Below the pieces are notes generated by a model. That model saw only the letters and a program-made list of their open reading frames with translations, was not told where the DNA came from and ran no database searches. A stretch of DNA of 17,225 bases, taken from contig JAUCDK010000024.1 in NCBI GenBank assembly GCA_034675265.1, positions 1 to 17,225 of the forward strand. Direction: 5' to 3'. The DNA comes from UBA7396 sp034675265. GTDB lineage: Bacteria; Patescibacteriota; Gracilibacteria; BD1-5; UBA6164. Below are positions 1 to 8,696 of this stretch, piece by piece. Each line of letters starts with the position of its first letter. The stretch's first letter is position 1. Both the position numbers and the translations under genes were made by a program.

Positions 1-1
1 T

Positions 2-766
2 ACTGAAGATGAAATTTGATATGAAATATTTTGAGAAAAATATTATACTGATAAATCATCTTTAAACACATCTTGAATTCAATGGAAAGATATTCCGGGA
101 ACAAGTTGTAACAATGATGATTATGTATTTACTCAATGATGAGTAACTTATAGATGGGCTTGATGTAATTCTGTTTTATGAAATGGAGTCGAATGGGGAA
201 AATTAGATGATGGTTCAGATGGAAATATAGGAAGTTGTTATAGTTATAATTGAGTAAGTAATACTGTAAATTGTCCAATAGCTGTATCAGGAAATGCAAT
301 GTATTCTTCATCAAAAGAAAAAGACTGGTCAGAAGCAAATGCAGTAACACATACTGTAAATAATATATGGTGAAAATTATATACTTATGCTCAAGCTACT
401 TCCACTATAGACTGAGCCTGTCCAAGTGGTTGGAGTCTGCCAAGTGAAGCAGACTGGAGTGCACTAGAAACATATTTAAATGAAAGTCTATGTAGAACTA
501 GCGACTGATTCCAATGTGAATGATTATGATGGTCTGGAGATGCGAGTAAAAATATGGTAAAAGAATTAAAAATACCATTAAGTGGTTTCCGTGATGCTAC
601 GAATCCTAATAATTTTATGTTTCGTGGATATGCCTCTGGGTTTTGGTCAAATTCCTCTCCATGAACAACTGTATATACAAGATCTTTCTCTTATGACAAC
701 AATTGAATTCAACGTTTTCTTCATGATATGAATTATGGTTTTAGTGTTCGTTGTATCAAAAAATAA
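2..766 (+). CDS. FISUMP-domain surface protein, C-terminal part (5'-truncated by window edge)
   Basis: The frame is open from base 2 to TAA at 764-766 (254 residues) when UGA is read as glycine; the start lies outside the window. The C-terminal half, from about residue 138, carries the run ACPSGWSLPSEADW, then SGFRDA, GYASGFWS and a final YGFSVRCIKK. This is the pattern of the Fibrobacter succinogenes major paralogous (FISUMP, TIGR02145) domain, found in secreted or surface proteins of Bacteroidetes-like and CPR bacteria. The upstream half has many Trp, Tyr and Cys residues (GTSCNND, GSCYSY, VNCPIA), fitting an extracellular disulfide-containing module. In these genomes such domains often follow a pilin-like N-terminus, which cannot be seen here. 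Its exact role is unknown; adhesion or surface display is inference. A terminator follows. Confidence 0.85.
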
Positions 767-785
767 ATCTTTCAAACATAAATAC

Positions 786-812
786 AAAAAATAGCTAAAA
801 AGCTATTTTTTT
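786..812 (+). terminator. Rho-independent terminator after the FISUMP gene
   Basis: The inverted repeat AATAGCT / AGCTATT (790-796 and 801-807) has an AAAA loop, is extended by A-T pairs and is followed by a T run. It lies 20 nt past the stop codon and separates this gene from glmS. Confidence 0.85.
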
Positions 813-813
813 A

Positions 814-840
814 TTGCAAAAAAAAGAAAACCATTATAAT
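814..840 (+). promoter_or_regulatory. glmS promoter, 15-bp spacer
   Basis: A -35-like TTGCAA (814-819) and a perfect -10 TATAAT (835-840) are separated by 15 bp. Transcription would start near 847, giving a leader of about 22 nt before the glmS ATG at 869. No Shine-Dalgarno sequence is visible in the leader. Confidence 0.7.
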
Positions 841-868
841 TTTATCAATAATTCTTAACTTTTATAAT

Positions 869-2695
869 ATGTGTTGAATTTTTGCTTATAAATGAGAAAA
901 ACAAGCGATAAATATATTGCTTGGTGGTTTAAAAAGTTTAGAATATAGATGATATGACAGTGCTTGAATTACTGTTATTAATGACAACGGAAATAATTAT
1001 ACGGTAAAAGCATTGTGAAAAGTATCAAATCTTGCAACTAAAATCCAAGAAGAAAAAAAAGATACACAAGATTTTTGTGTATGAATCGCACATACAAGAT
1101 GGGCAACTCATGGATGAGTAACATTAGAGAATACACATCCTCACTCATCAAGTAATGAAAGATTTTTTCTCGTTCATAATGGAATTATTGAAAATTATAT
1201 TGAACTAAAAAAATCTCTTGAAAAAAAATGATACCATTTTTATGGAGATACTGATTCTGAAGTCGTTGCAAAATTGATAGAAGATATTTTTGAAACAGAT
1301 TTAGAAACAACTCTAAAAAAAGTAAAAGATTTAATTACTGGAGCTTATGCACTTGCTGTAGTTGATAAAAATAATCCTGATACCATTATAGCAATAAAAC
1401 TTTGAAGTCCGCTTGTTATTGGATTTAAAAATAATGACTTTTATCTTTCAAGTGATTCAAATGCTATTGCCAATATTACTGATCATTATATTCCTATTGA
1501 TGATCATGAAATGGTAGTTATTAGTAAGAATTCATATAAAATTATTAATGCTGAAAAAGAAGTAAAAAAAGAAAAAATTGAATCAATTGCCTATAATACA
1601 GAAAGTGAAATGTGAGCATTTAAACATTTTATGGAAAAAGAAATTTTTGAAGTTCCAAATATTATTGAAAATATTTTAGGATGAAGAATTGATTTTAATT
1701 CATGAGAAATTAAAAGTAATGCTCTTTCAAAACTTGATCTAAAAGGAATTGAAAAAATTGAAATTATAGCATCAGGTACAAGTTATAATGCGTGATATTG
1801 CGGAACATATTTATTTGAAGAACTTGCTTGAATCCCAACACAAATTCATATATCAACTGAATTTAAATACAAAAAACAATTTATTAATGATAAAACTCTC
1901 TATATTTTTATCTCTCAATCAGGGGAAACAGCAGACAGTTTAGAATGTTTAAAAATCGTGAAAAATAAATGATGAAAAACATTTTGAATAGTAAATGTGG
2001 TTGGTTCATCTATCGCAAGATTATGTGATAATGGTCTTTATACTCATTGTGGAATAGAAGTTTGAGTTGCAGCAACAAAAAGTTTTATTTGACAATTACT
2101 TACCATTTTAATTATTGCTCTGTATATTGGAAATAAAAAATGACTTGATTATAATGAATATGCTTGAGTTATTTCTGGTTTAGAAAAATTGAAAGATGAT
2201 ATTAATATGGTTTTATTACATGCAAGAAACATTCAAGATATCGCCAAAAAATATAGTGAATATAAAAATATGTTTTTCTTAGGAAGAAATACTTTCTATC
2301 CTCTTGCTATGGAATGAAGTTTAAAATGTAAAGAAATTACCTATCATCACACTGAAAGTTATTCATCTGGAGAACTCAAACATGGTCCTTTAAGTTTAAT
2401 AGAAGAAAGTTTTCCAACCATTTTAATAAATCCTGCAAGTGCTCTTTATGAAAAAAATATTTCTACTTTAAAAGAAATTCAAGCCAGAAATGGAAAAGTT
2501 ATCTGACTTATTTCACAAAATGATCCACATGCTCAAGAATATGATGATGTTCTTGAAATACCAAAAACAAATGTGCATAATGCTTTATTTACTTCATCTG
2601 TTGCATTACAACTTTTTGCTTATTATATGGCAGAAAACTTAGGAAAAGAAATTGATAAACCAAGAAATTTAGCAAAAAGTGTTACTGTAGAATAA
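869..2695 (+). CDS. glmS: Glutamine--fructose-6-phosphate aminotransferase (isomerizing)
   Basis: This enzyme makes glucosamine-6-phosphate from fructose-6-phosphate and glutamine, the entry step to UDP-GlcNAc and peptidoglycan. The product is 608 residues, almost the same as E. coli GlmS. It begins MCGIFAY (third residue encoded by UGA), so Cys2 becomes the N-terminal nucleophile of the class II glutaminase domain; SLEYRGYDSAG, HTRWATHG and HNGIIENY are glutaminase motifs. Two SIS isomerase domains follow, with ASGTSYNAG, SQSGETADS, EVGVAATKS and SSGELKHGPL. The C-terminus KSVTVE is the conserved family ending that contributes to the active site. Start choice is fixed by the need for Cys2. 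No glmS ribozyme could fit in the roughly 22-nt leader. The gene appears to be a single transcription unit between two terminators. Confidence 0.97.
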
Positions 2696-2696
2696 A

Positions 2697-2731
2697 AAAA
2701 AGAATTCCTCATATGAGGAATTCTTTTTTTT
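2697..2731. terminator. Bidirectional terminator between glmS and the small secreted protein gene
   Basis: A perfect 24-nt palindrome at 2701-2724 (arms of 12 nt, AGAATTCCTCAT) has A-runs on the left and T-runs on the right. It can therefore end transcripts from both convergent genes. The minus-strand gene stops at 2731. Confidence 0.9.
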
Positions 2732-3129
2732 TAAAATTTTAAACTATATGTAATCTCAGCTTTATTGTTTTTCCCAATTCATACCGAAATATGTTCACGT
2801 TGAAGTTGAGAGTTACTTAATTGATATTTTATTCCAACCACATTTCATGAAGTATGTGATTTAAATACTCATCCCGATATATCTTGAGTAATCGGAAGTT
2901 TTATTTTAGGAAGCACTTGTTCTTGAAAATATATTTTATTTTCTTTAGAAACATAGTTTGGTCCATTTTTTCAAATAACATGATATGATGAATCATTATT
3001 ATCTAATATATTAAAGACTAACTGCTTATTTTTTTGTAACTCATTTTGCATACCTACATTTTCTGCGAGAGCAGATTGGTTTCAAACTACTAGAGTTGAA
3101 GCCAATAAAATTCCTTTTACACCATTCAT
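2731..3129 (-). CDS. Small secreted protein of unknown function
   Basis: The product is 132 residues, read with UGA as glycine. The N-terminus MNGVKGILLASTLVV followed by GNQSALA-EN looks like a Sec signal peptide with a cleavage site after ALA near residue 22, so the mature protein is probably about 110 residues and extracellular or periplasm-like. The mature part alternates polar and hydrophobic residues (QLVFNIL, SYHVIGKNG, NVVGIKYQL, AEITYSLKF), which suggests a beta-sandwich, but I recognise no family. It has its own promoter just upstream (3159-3185) and shares the palindromic terminator with glmS. An alternative ATG does not exist nearby in frame. The gene is solid; the function is unknown. 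Confidence 0.8.
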
Positions 3130-3158
3130 ATATTAAAATAATTATTTGGTAAGAAAGT

Positions 3159-3185
3159 ATTATACTTACTTTTTAAAATTATCAA
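3159..3185 (-). promoter_or_regulatory. Promoter of the small secreted protein gene, 15-bp spacer
   Basis: On the minus strand TTGATA (3180-3185) and TATAAT (3159-3164) are 15 bp apart. The -35 box lies 3 bp downstream of the stop of the DUF212 gene, so this gene can be expressed independently of the upstream series. Confidence 0.65.
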
Positions 3186-3187
3186 AT

Positions 3188-3601
3188 TTATATGTAAAAC
3201 AAAAATAATGCTGTTAACACTCAAAGTAAACTTCATGCAAATGCTTCACTTGGAAGATGTCAAAGAGATTCTTTAAATTTTTCTCATATCAATTTATTGA
3301 TAGCAACTGCATGAAGTCAAGCTTCATAACGAATATTTATTGCATCATAAATAATAATTACCGTAAATCCTAAACTAATAGCAAATAAATCAGAAGAAAT
3401 TCAATATTTTAAAGCAACTGCTGTTGTGAGTGATGTTACTACTGCAGAATGAACTGATGGCATTCATCCACTTCCAAGAGCCTTTTTAATATTAAATTTT
3501 CCACTTTCATACATTGAAGAAATTCATTTTATGATAACTGCTATCAAAAAAGCCATTGATGGAATTGATATAAGGTGTGAATAAAAAATATTAAATTCCA
3601 T
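3188..3601 (-). CDS. Divergent PAP2 family (DUF212, YuiD-like) membrane protein
   Basis: The 137-residue product contains GSGGMPSVHSAVVTSL, which is the Gly-Gly-Met-Pro-Ser-x-His-Ser signature of DUF212. It is followed by IIIYDAINIRYEAGLHA and GHLPSEAFAGSLLG, matching the family's YDA-x-x-x-R and GH-x-x-x-E segments. Four hydrophobic stretches fit the family's small membrane-protein topology. The family is distantly related to PAP2 acid phosphatases; its substrate is not established, so a role in lipid-phosphate recycling is only a guess. The ATG is preferred. An in-frame TTG nine codons upstream would lengthen it slightly. It follows greA by 71 nt with no obvious terminator, so it may belong to the same transcript. 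Confidence 0.9.
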
Positions 3602-3672
3602 GAATAAACGAATAAAAAAATAAATCAATACGATAGAGTATTTTTACATAACTATAATTTCCCTTTTAAAAA

Positions 3673-4152
3673 TTATTTAATTTCATCTATTGTATATTCA
3701 TAATTTCCTCCTGGTGTTTTTACTTTAATTTTGTCTCATTTTTTCTTTCCAATAAGAGCTTTTCAAACTGGAGATTCATTAGAAATTTTTGGTGGACTTA
3801 CTAAAATATCAGCCTCTGTTGTACCAACTATTTTAAAAGTTTCAGTTTCATCTTTTTCAATATCAGTAATAGTTACAAGCGCACCTATTTTCACTTTATT
3901 TTCATCTTTTTTCGATTCATCAATCAAAACAATATTTTTTAATTGTTCTTCTAAATCAAGAATTCTTTTTTCAACTTGAGCTTGTTCATTTCTTGCATCT
4001 TCGTATTCAGAGTTTTCACTTAGATCTCAAAAAGAGATTGCTTCTTTTAATTTTTCAGCAATTTCAACTCTTTTATGACTTTTTAAATTTGCTAATTCTT
4101 CTTGTAGTTTTGCTAATCATTCGGCTGTAACATAGATTAAATTTTCACTCAT
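3673..4152 (-). CDS. greA: Transcription elongation factor GreA
   Basis: GreA binds the RNA polymerase secondary channel and stimulates cleavage of backtracked transcripts. The product is 159 residues, the usual family length. The N-terminal coiled coil starts MSENLIYVTAEGLAKLQEEL and carries the tip motif GDLSENSEYEDAR, whose acidic residues position Mg2+ in the polymerase active site. The C-terminal FKBP-like domain ends SPVGKALIGKKKGD and PGGNYEYTIDEIK, all typical. It lies 17 nt downstream of an unknown membrane-anchored gene and in line with nusG and secE, so this looks like a transcription-related operon. No Shine-Dalgarno is seen before the ATG. Confidence 0.97.
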
Positions 4153-4169
4153 AAGTGCATAATTAAAAA

Positions 4170-4922
4170 TTAAAAATTTTGTAATAATATATTTTTTATG
4201 TCATTATAATAACTCTTTTTCATTTTCAGTCAAAATAAAATATTTCCATTATCTATAACTAATCTTACCATATCATCCTGAGGTACTAGATTAATAAAAA
4301 ATGCTTTTTTTCAAAAACTATCTACTTTATTGAGTTCAAAATCCCTCACCATGACATCATTAGATAGAAGAGTAAAAATATTATAAAATGAGTCAAATGT
4401 TGATTCTGGAAAAAAATACATTTCTAAATCAGTATTTGAATATGTAAGATATTCATTTGGATATTCATCACTAATATCAAACATTTTATAATACTCATCA
4501 TATGGTTTTTCTACCAAATTATATTTTGAAAATTTTGGAAGTATTTGTGATATTTTATTTACTACTTCTTGTTTTTTGAGTGCTTTTTGTTGTTTTTCAA
4601 ACTCTGTTTCTTGAGTAGTTTGCTTTGGAGTATTTACAATATTTCCTGAAGCAACACTTGTTTTTTCTCCCACATCATCCAAAGTTTTTTCTGAAGAAAT
4701 ATTTTTTGTTCAGGTATTTTCACAACTACACGAAGCATCTCATCAAGAAAAATTTTTCAGTAAATAATCATCAGTAATTAATGATGTATAATCTTGTGGA
4801 ACATCTTCTCAATACTTCATTTGTTTGAGAAAAATACTATATGCATCACTATAAAAATAAAGTCCTATATTTCATAGAAAAACCAAAGAAATCAGAAGTA
4901 TTGTATAAACTACTTTTTTCAT
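4170..4922 (-). CDS. Membrane-anchored protein of unknown function between nusG and greA
   Basis: The product is 250 residues. MKKVVYTILLISLVFLGNI at the N-terminus is a transmembrane segment or uncleaved signal anchor (residues about 4-24), so the rest probably faces outward. Near residue 65 there is a GGDASCSCENTG segment with two closely spaced cysteines, then a low-complexity linker rich in Thr, Ser, Gln and Lys (about 70-120) that may be a coiled coil around EKQQKALKKQE. The C-terminal part (IDNGNILFGLKMKKSYYNDIK) looks like a small globular domain. I recognise no family. It is 29 nt from nusG and 17 nt from greA, which argues for co-transcription. In other bacteria ribosomal protein genes usually follow nusG, so this insertion is unusual. 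Confidence 0.8.
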
Positions 4923-4951
4923 ATTTAAGACTTATTTATTTTTATAAACGA

Positions 4952-5479
4952 TTATTTTACTTTGATTTGTCAAAAATCAAGTTCAATTGGAGTATCTCTT
5001 CCAAGTAAATTGATATTTAATTTTATCACTCATTTTTTATCATTTATTTCAGAAATTACTCATTCATTCCCTTCAAATGGTCCTTTAATGATAGTTGCAA
5101 TATCTCAAACTTTGTATTTTGTTGAAAATGTTTCAGAATTTCTTTCAAGCATTCATTTTAATTGTGCTAATTCTTCCCCAGAAACTGGAACTGGAACATT
5201 TCAAGCTCCAAGAAAACCGGTTACATTTGGAGTATTTCTAACAATATACCAACTTTCGTTTGTAACCACCATTTGCACTAAAATATATCCTGGAAAAATA
5301 TTTTTTTGTTTTTTTGTCTTTGCTCCACCAGCTCTAACGGTAACTACATCATGAGTTGGAACAAAAACATCAAGAATATATTCTTGTAAAGAAAAGCTTT
5401 CTCTTCTTTGAAATAAAGATTGTTTCACATTTTCCTCTGTTCAAGAAATTACTTGAATTACATACCACTCTGCTTTCAT
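4952..5479 (-). CDS. nusG: Transcription termination/antitermination factor NusG
   Basis: NusG binds the RNA polymerase clamp and couples transcription to other processes. The 175-residue product begins MKAEWYVIQVISGTEENVK, the canonical NGN-domain start. It continues with FVPTHDVV, NIFPGYILVQM and WYIVRNTPNVTGFLG, all standard NGN motifs. The C-terminal KOW domain is visible from about residue 122 (KVGDIATIIKGPFEGNEGVI) and ends with DFGQIKVK. UGA-encoded glycines lie at conserved positions such as the G of KVGD. It sits 11 nt after secE, the common bacterial arrangement; the usual rplK does not follow. Confidence 0.97.
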
Positions 5480-5490
5480 AATTCTTAATT

Positions 5491-5676
5491 TTAGTTATTG
5501 ATTAAATCTTTTAGGTAGAAAATTACATTTGTAAATAATGTTGAGAATACAAAAATATATATTCCAAATAATACAAGTAATGTAACTACAATAATAAAAT
5601 ATTTTTTTGTTTCCTCTTTTGTAGGCCAAACTACGTGTTTCATTTCTCTCAAAGAATCCTTTAAAAATTGTATCAT
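5491..5676 (-). CDS. secE: Preprotein translocase subunit SecE
   Basis: SecE clamps SecY in the Sec translocon. This 61-residue form has the single-helix architecture of most bacteria: an amphipathic N-terminal helix with the signature LREMKHVVWPTKEE (the W-P-[ST]-[KR]-x-E motif), then one transmembrane helix YFIIVVTLLVLFGIYIFVF. It is followed by nusG, as in most bacteria, which confirms the call. A consensus promoter (5738-5764) and a terminator-like hairpin (5699-5725) precede it, so the operon may be attenuated. Confidence 0.96.
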   Translation of the reverse strand: MIQFLKDSLREMKHVVWPTKEETKKYFIIVVTLLVLFGIYIFVFSTLFTNVIFYLKDLINN

Positions 5677-5694
5677 AGAAAAAACTTTAATAAT

Positions 5695-5725
5695 AAAAAA
5701 GTGTCACAATAGTATTTTGCGACAC
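5695..5725 (-). promoter_or_regulatory. Terminator-like hairpin in the secE-nusG leader (possible attenuator)
   Basis: On the minus strand GTGTCGCAA (5725-5717) can pair with TTGTGACAC (5709-5701) through one G-U pair around a 7-nt loop. A T6 run (5700-5695) and more T's follow, and secE starts 18 nt further on. It lies directly after the predicted transcription start (near 5731). It could be a conditional terminator, a 5' stabilising hairpin or both; which is not shown by the sequence. Confidence 0.6.
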
Positions 5726-5737
5726 CTGTCAATATTG

Positions 5738-5764
5738 ATTATATAGAAAATATTGTTTTGTCAA
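5738..5764 (-). promoter_or_regulatory. secE-nusG-greA operon promoter, 15-bp spacer
   Basis: Perfect TTGACA (5759-5764) and perfect TATAAT (5738-5743) are separated by 15 bp on the minus strand. This is the strongest consensus promoter of the window and fits a constitutively expressed operon. Confidence 0.8.
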
Positions 5765-5807
5765 AGGAAAAACTTATTTTTGACCTTGAAAAATGAGGGA
5801 ATTTTTT

Positions 5808-5846
5808 GAATAAAAAAATAAGGCCCCCTGATTAGGGGGATCCTTC
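5808..5846 (-). terminator. Strong terminator of the 51-aa peptide gene
   Basis: On the minus strand a G+C-rich stem CCCCC / GGGGG with loop TAATCA is lengthened by AAGG / CCTT after a 2-nt bulge. A T-rich tract follows. A second small stem with a GAAA tetraloop (GGCCT / AGGTC, 5851-5864) lies between the stop codon and this terminator. Confidence 0.9.
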
Positions 5847-5865
5847 TTTTGACCTTTTCAGGCCT

Positions 5866-6021
5866 TTAGCCAGGATGATAGAGTAAGAAAGCCATCAGAA
5901 ATATCAATACTGGAGGTGAAACATTTGCAATGCCCAACACCAATGGTATGCCATAATTTTTTTCGTTCAGTTCCGAGTTAGGAGAAAAAGCTTCTCCAAG
6001 AAATGCTCCAAATCCGTTCAT
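5866..6021 (-). CDS. 51-residue single-pass membrane peptide, unknown function
   Basis: The ORF starts ATG at 6021 and ends TAA at 5866-5868. It has an AGGAG Shine-Dalgarno (6028-6032) 6 nt before the ATG, a consensus promoter (6051-6077) and a strong terminator, so I consider it a real gene despite its size. The N-terminal half (MNGFGAFLGEAFSPNSELN) is mildly polar; residues about 25-48 (IPLVLGIANVSPPVLIF then LMAFLLY) form one hydrophobic segment. It uses GGA or GGC for all six glycines and no UGA, and its G+C is about 39 percent by hand count, well above its neighbours. I recognise no family. Possible roles are a membrane-complex subunit, a toxin-like peptide or a conserved lineage peptide; the sequence does not decide. 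Confidence 0.7.
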   Translation of the reverse strand: MNGFGAFLGEAFSPNSELNEKNYGIPLVLGIANVSPPVLIFLMAFLLYHPG

Positions 6022-6050
6022 AGCCAGCTCCTTTTTTGAAATGGAAAGTT

Positions 6051-6077
6051 ATTATAGCCAACTTTTTTATTTGTCAA
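6051..6077 (-). promoter_or_regulatory. Promoter of the 51-aa peptide gene, 15-bp spacer
   Basis: Perfect TTGACA (6072-6077) lies inside the last codons of trmB, and perfect TATAAT (6051-6056) is 15 bp downstream on the minus strand. The predicted start is near 6044, about 23 nt before the ATG. Confidence 0.75.
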
Positions 6078-6720
6078 ATTTTTTAAATTCTGCGTAATGA
6101 ATTTTTTGCTTTTCACCTCTAAACATACTCTCAAATTCAGTAATTTTTTTCTTGGTAAACTTTTCACTTTCCGCTTCATAATCATAACTTACAAATATTT
6201 TTTCCCAACCTGATAGTTCACTCATAATTTCTAAAACATCTTCAAAATATTTTTTATGGTCAGTTTTAAAGAAAAACTCTCAACCATTTTTTGTAACAGT
6301 ATAAAGATTTTCTAAAAATTCTTTTTGAAGAAGTTTATGTTTTTTTTGTCTATCTTTATTATCCCAAGGATCTGGGAAAAATATATAGGTTCTTGAAAGC
6401 TCATTGGGAGCAAAAATTTTGTGAATATTTTGACCAAAATCTTTTAAAAGTACAAAGTTTTTTGTTCATAGATTTCTTGATTTTTCAGCTGTTTTATGAA
6501 GCCTTTTAAATTTTATTTCCATTCAGATAAAATTTTTATCTTGATGTTCGCTTGATTCGTGTGAAAAAAAATGCCCAAGTCAAGTTCCAATTTCAAGATA
6601 GATTTCATTTTGATTTCAAAAAAATTTATTCCAAGCTCAAGAGTTGGAATAAATTTTTGTTGTATCTTGAAAAATATGTGGATCAGTTTGTATAATTTCA
6701 ATGTATGGATTATTTTTCAT
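6067..6720 (-). CDS. trmB: tRNA (guanine-N7-)-methyltransferase
   Basis: TrmB methylates G46 in the variable loop of tRNAs using S-adenosylmethionine. The 217-residue product has the SAM-binding motif YLEIGTGLGHF, then NFIGMEIKFKRLHK (the family's G-x-E-x2-x-R region), NFVLLKDF, and the diagnostic IFFPDPWDNKDRQKKHKL (family: FPDPWPK-x-RH-x-KRR). FFFKTDHKKYFE is the C-terminal family motif. The stop codon of the upstream protease is 1 nt before its ATG, so the two are co-transcribed. There is no Shine-Dalgarno; initiation may depend on coupling with the upstream stop. The promoter of a small downstream gene lies within its 3' end. Confidence 0.95.
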
Positions 6721-6721
6721 A

Positions 6722-7948
6722 TTAATTTTTTAATGCATTAATTCTTTTTAAAACAGTTGGATGTGTATAATGAACAAATTCATATACTGGATGTGGATTT
6801 AAATTGGTTAAATTATTTACAGAAAGTTTTTGAAGTCCTGAAATAAGTTTTTCTCCAGAATAATTTTCTTTTGCATATGCATCAGCTTCATATTCATTTT
6901 TTCTTGATAATATATTTCAAATAATTCCTAAAACTAAACTCAGTGGAGTAAATAATATTCAAAATGCAATCGCACCAATATGAAAACTAGGATTTGTGCT
7001 TCCAAGTGCCATAGCTACTTCCCTACTATCAATAACAAGTGAAAATAAAAATAAAATTAAACCCGTTTGTAATATTGAAAACACAAGCATTTGTAAAGTA
7101 TGTTTTCTTTTATAATGTCCTATTTCATGAGCTAAAACTGCAACGAGTTCATCAGTAGTTAAATCTTTTATCAATGTGTCAAATAATACAATTCTTTTTT
7201 TCGGTCCAAATCCTGAAAAATATGCATTTGCTTTTGAACTTCTTTTACTTCCATCAATAACATAAATTTCATTTATATTAAATCAAACTTTTTTCCCAAA
7301 TGCTTCGATTTTTTCTCTTAATTCTCAATTTTCCAAAGCAGTTTGTTTATTAAAAATAGGAACTATCACACTTGAATAAAACATCATTATAAAGAGTGAA
7401 AAGAGAGAAAGAGAAATCCAAGCTACCCACCAAAAATTGGTTCCAATCAAAGTATAAATCCATACAATAAAAGAAAGTAAAAGTCCTCAAATAATAGCAG
7501 TTAAAATAAGTGATTTAAGAGTATCAAGAAAAAATAATTTTTTAGTCATTTTATTAAATCAGAATTTTTCTTCTATAACAAATGTTTGATAATATGAAAA
7601 TGGTAATCAAATTATAGTTTGTAAAAAAACAATAACTCAAAAAAATGATAATGCTAAAAATATTTCTCCTGAAACGTATTGTCTTAAAAATTCATCTAGT
7701 AATCAAAAACCTCATCATGCTAAAACGCATAGAGTTAAAACAAAACTAAAAATTCAAGAATAATTTCAAAATGTATGTTTTACTTTTTCATATGCTTGAG
7801 ATTTCGCATATTTTTCTTCATCATAAATTCCTGAAGCTTCCTTTGGTAATGTATCTGACCAATTGAGAGTATTTAAATAATCAACCACCTTATCAAACAG
7901 AAAAAATATTACTACTATTGCGAGAATCAAAAAGTATAATTCTGACAT
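6722..7948 (-). CDS. Ste24/CAAX prenyl protease-like M48 membrane metalloprotease
   Basis: The 408-residue product has the length and layout of Ste24-type (M48A) proteases: an N-terminal hydrophobic helix (MSELYFLILAIVVIFFLF), the conserved segment YVSGEIFLAL...GLPFSYYQTFVIEEKFGFN, several more transmembrane helices, and the zinc motif HEIGH at residues 274-278 (LAHEIGHYKRKH). The third zinc ligand is the Glu of NEYEADAYA near residue 355. ANAYFSGFGPKKRIVLFDTL is also typical. In bacteria such proteases degrade membrane proteins; no prenylation is implied. It heads a two-gene unit with trmB. No Shine-Dalgarno is visible; a possible promoter upstream (TTTACA with TATATT about 14 bp downstream) is weak. 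Confidence 0.93.
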
Positions 7949-8036
7949 AAAATAAAGTAAAAAAATAAAATATTTTTAATAATATACAAGAGTTGCTTTT
8001 TGTAAAGGTTTTTGCATTTATTCACAAAAGAAAAAC

Positions 8037-8063
8037 TTTACAAATAAAAAATATTCTTACAAT
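8037..8063 (+). promoter_or_regulatory. Promoter of the cohesin-like gene, 15-bp spacer
   Basis: TTTACA (8037-8042) and TACAAT (8058-8063) are separated by 15 bp. The predicted start is near 8070 and the ATG is at 8093. Confidence 0.6.
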
Positions 8064-8092
8064 AATACTCACATACTTCATAATTTTAAAAA

Positions 8093-8635
8093 ATGGAAGA
8101 TATTATACAAAAATATAAAAAAGAAAAAAGAAATAAAAACATTATAATCGTTGTTACAAGCTTTATGTTAGCACTTGGACTCAACTTTTTACTTGTAAAT
8201 ACAAATAATGGAAAATATTTAACTTCAAGTGTATTAAATAGCCAAATAACTTGAGAAAAACAAGCAGATTTATACTTAGAAACAGTAAAAAATTCTGGAA
8301 ATAATGTTGTAAATCTTAAAACTTCTAAAGAAATTTCTCAAGTAAAAAGTTTATCACTTTCAATTGTATACAACAAAGAAAACATAAAAGTAAAAGATAA
8401 ACTTCTTAGTATTGATCAAGCAGAACTCATCAATGTGATTGAAAATGATGGATTTAATACTATTATTATCAACTTTGAAAATCCAACAAATATTAAAGTT
8501 GGTGAAGATATTCTGAATATTGTATTTGAAAAACAAAATGTTTGAGAAATGGAAAGTATCAATCTTGTAAACTCAAATATCACTGATAATGAAGGAAATA
8601 TTTTTTCACTTTCTACATCAGGAATTGAATTTTAA
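8093..8635 (+). CDS. Membrane-anchored protein with a cohesin-like extracellular domain
   Basis: The 180-residue product starts with a basic segment (QKYKKEKRNKN) and one transmembrane helix, about residues 17-35 (IIIVVTSFMLALGLNFLLV), so the rest is probably outside. The external part reads as beta-strands: SLSIVYNKENIKV, TIIINFENPTNIKVGEDI, LNIVFEKQNVG, INLVNSNITDNEGNIFSL, STSGIEF. This order, with a late L-x-N-x-x-x-x-D-x-x-G turn and a final G-x-x-F strand, resembles cohesin domains, but the match is my reading of pattern, not a database hit. It lies upstream of the PBP gene, with a terminator hairpin between them. Function unknown; surface binding is inference. Confidence 0.8.
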
Positions 8636-8647
8636 CTTGCAATTATA

Positions 8648-8690
8648 AAACAAAAAAATAAACTTGAAATCAAGTTTATTTTTTTGTTTT
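8648..8690 (+). terminator. Long terminator hairpin after the cohesin-like gene
   Basis: A perfect inverted repeat of 17-nt arms (8651-8667 and 8670-8686) with core AAACTTGA / TCAAGTTT is followed by T-rich sequence. It ends 6 nt before the PBP start codon, so PBP expression must come from read-through or an unrecognised promoter. Confidence 0.85.
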
Positions 8691-8696
8691 ATTGTG

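Noticed and set aside
129..350. Minus-strand open frame of about 73 codons opposite the FISUMP gene.
   Set aside because: It is antisense to a well-supported protein, rich in Leu/Asn/Tyr from AT-rich composition, and has no start signal.
847..868. A glmS ribozyme or other riboswitch upstream of glmS.
   Set aside because: Only about 22 nt separate the predicted transcription start from the ATG, far too little for the roughly 150-nt glmS ribozyme.
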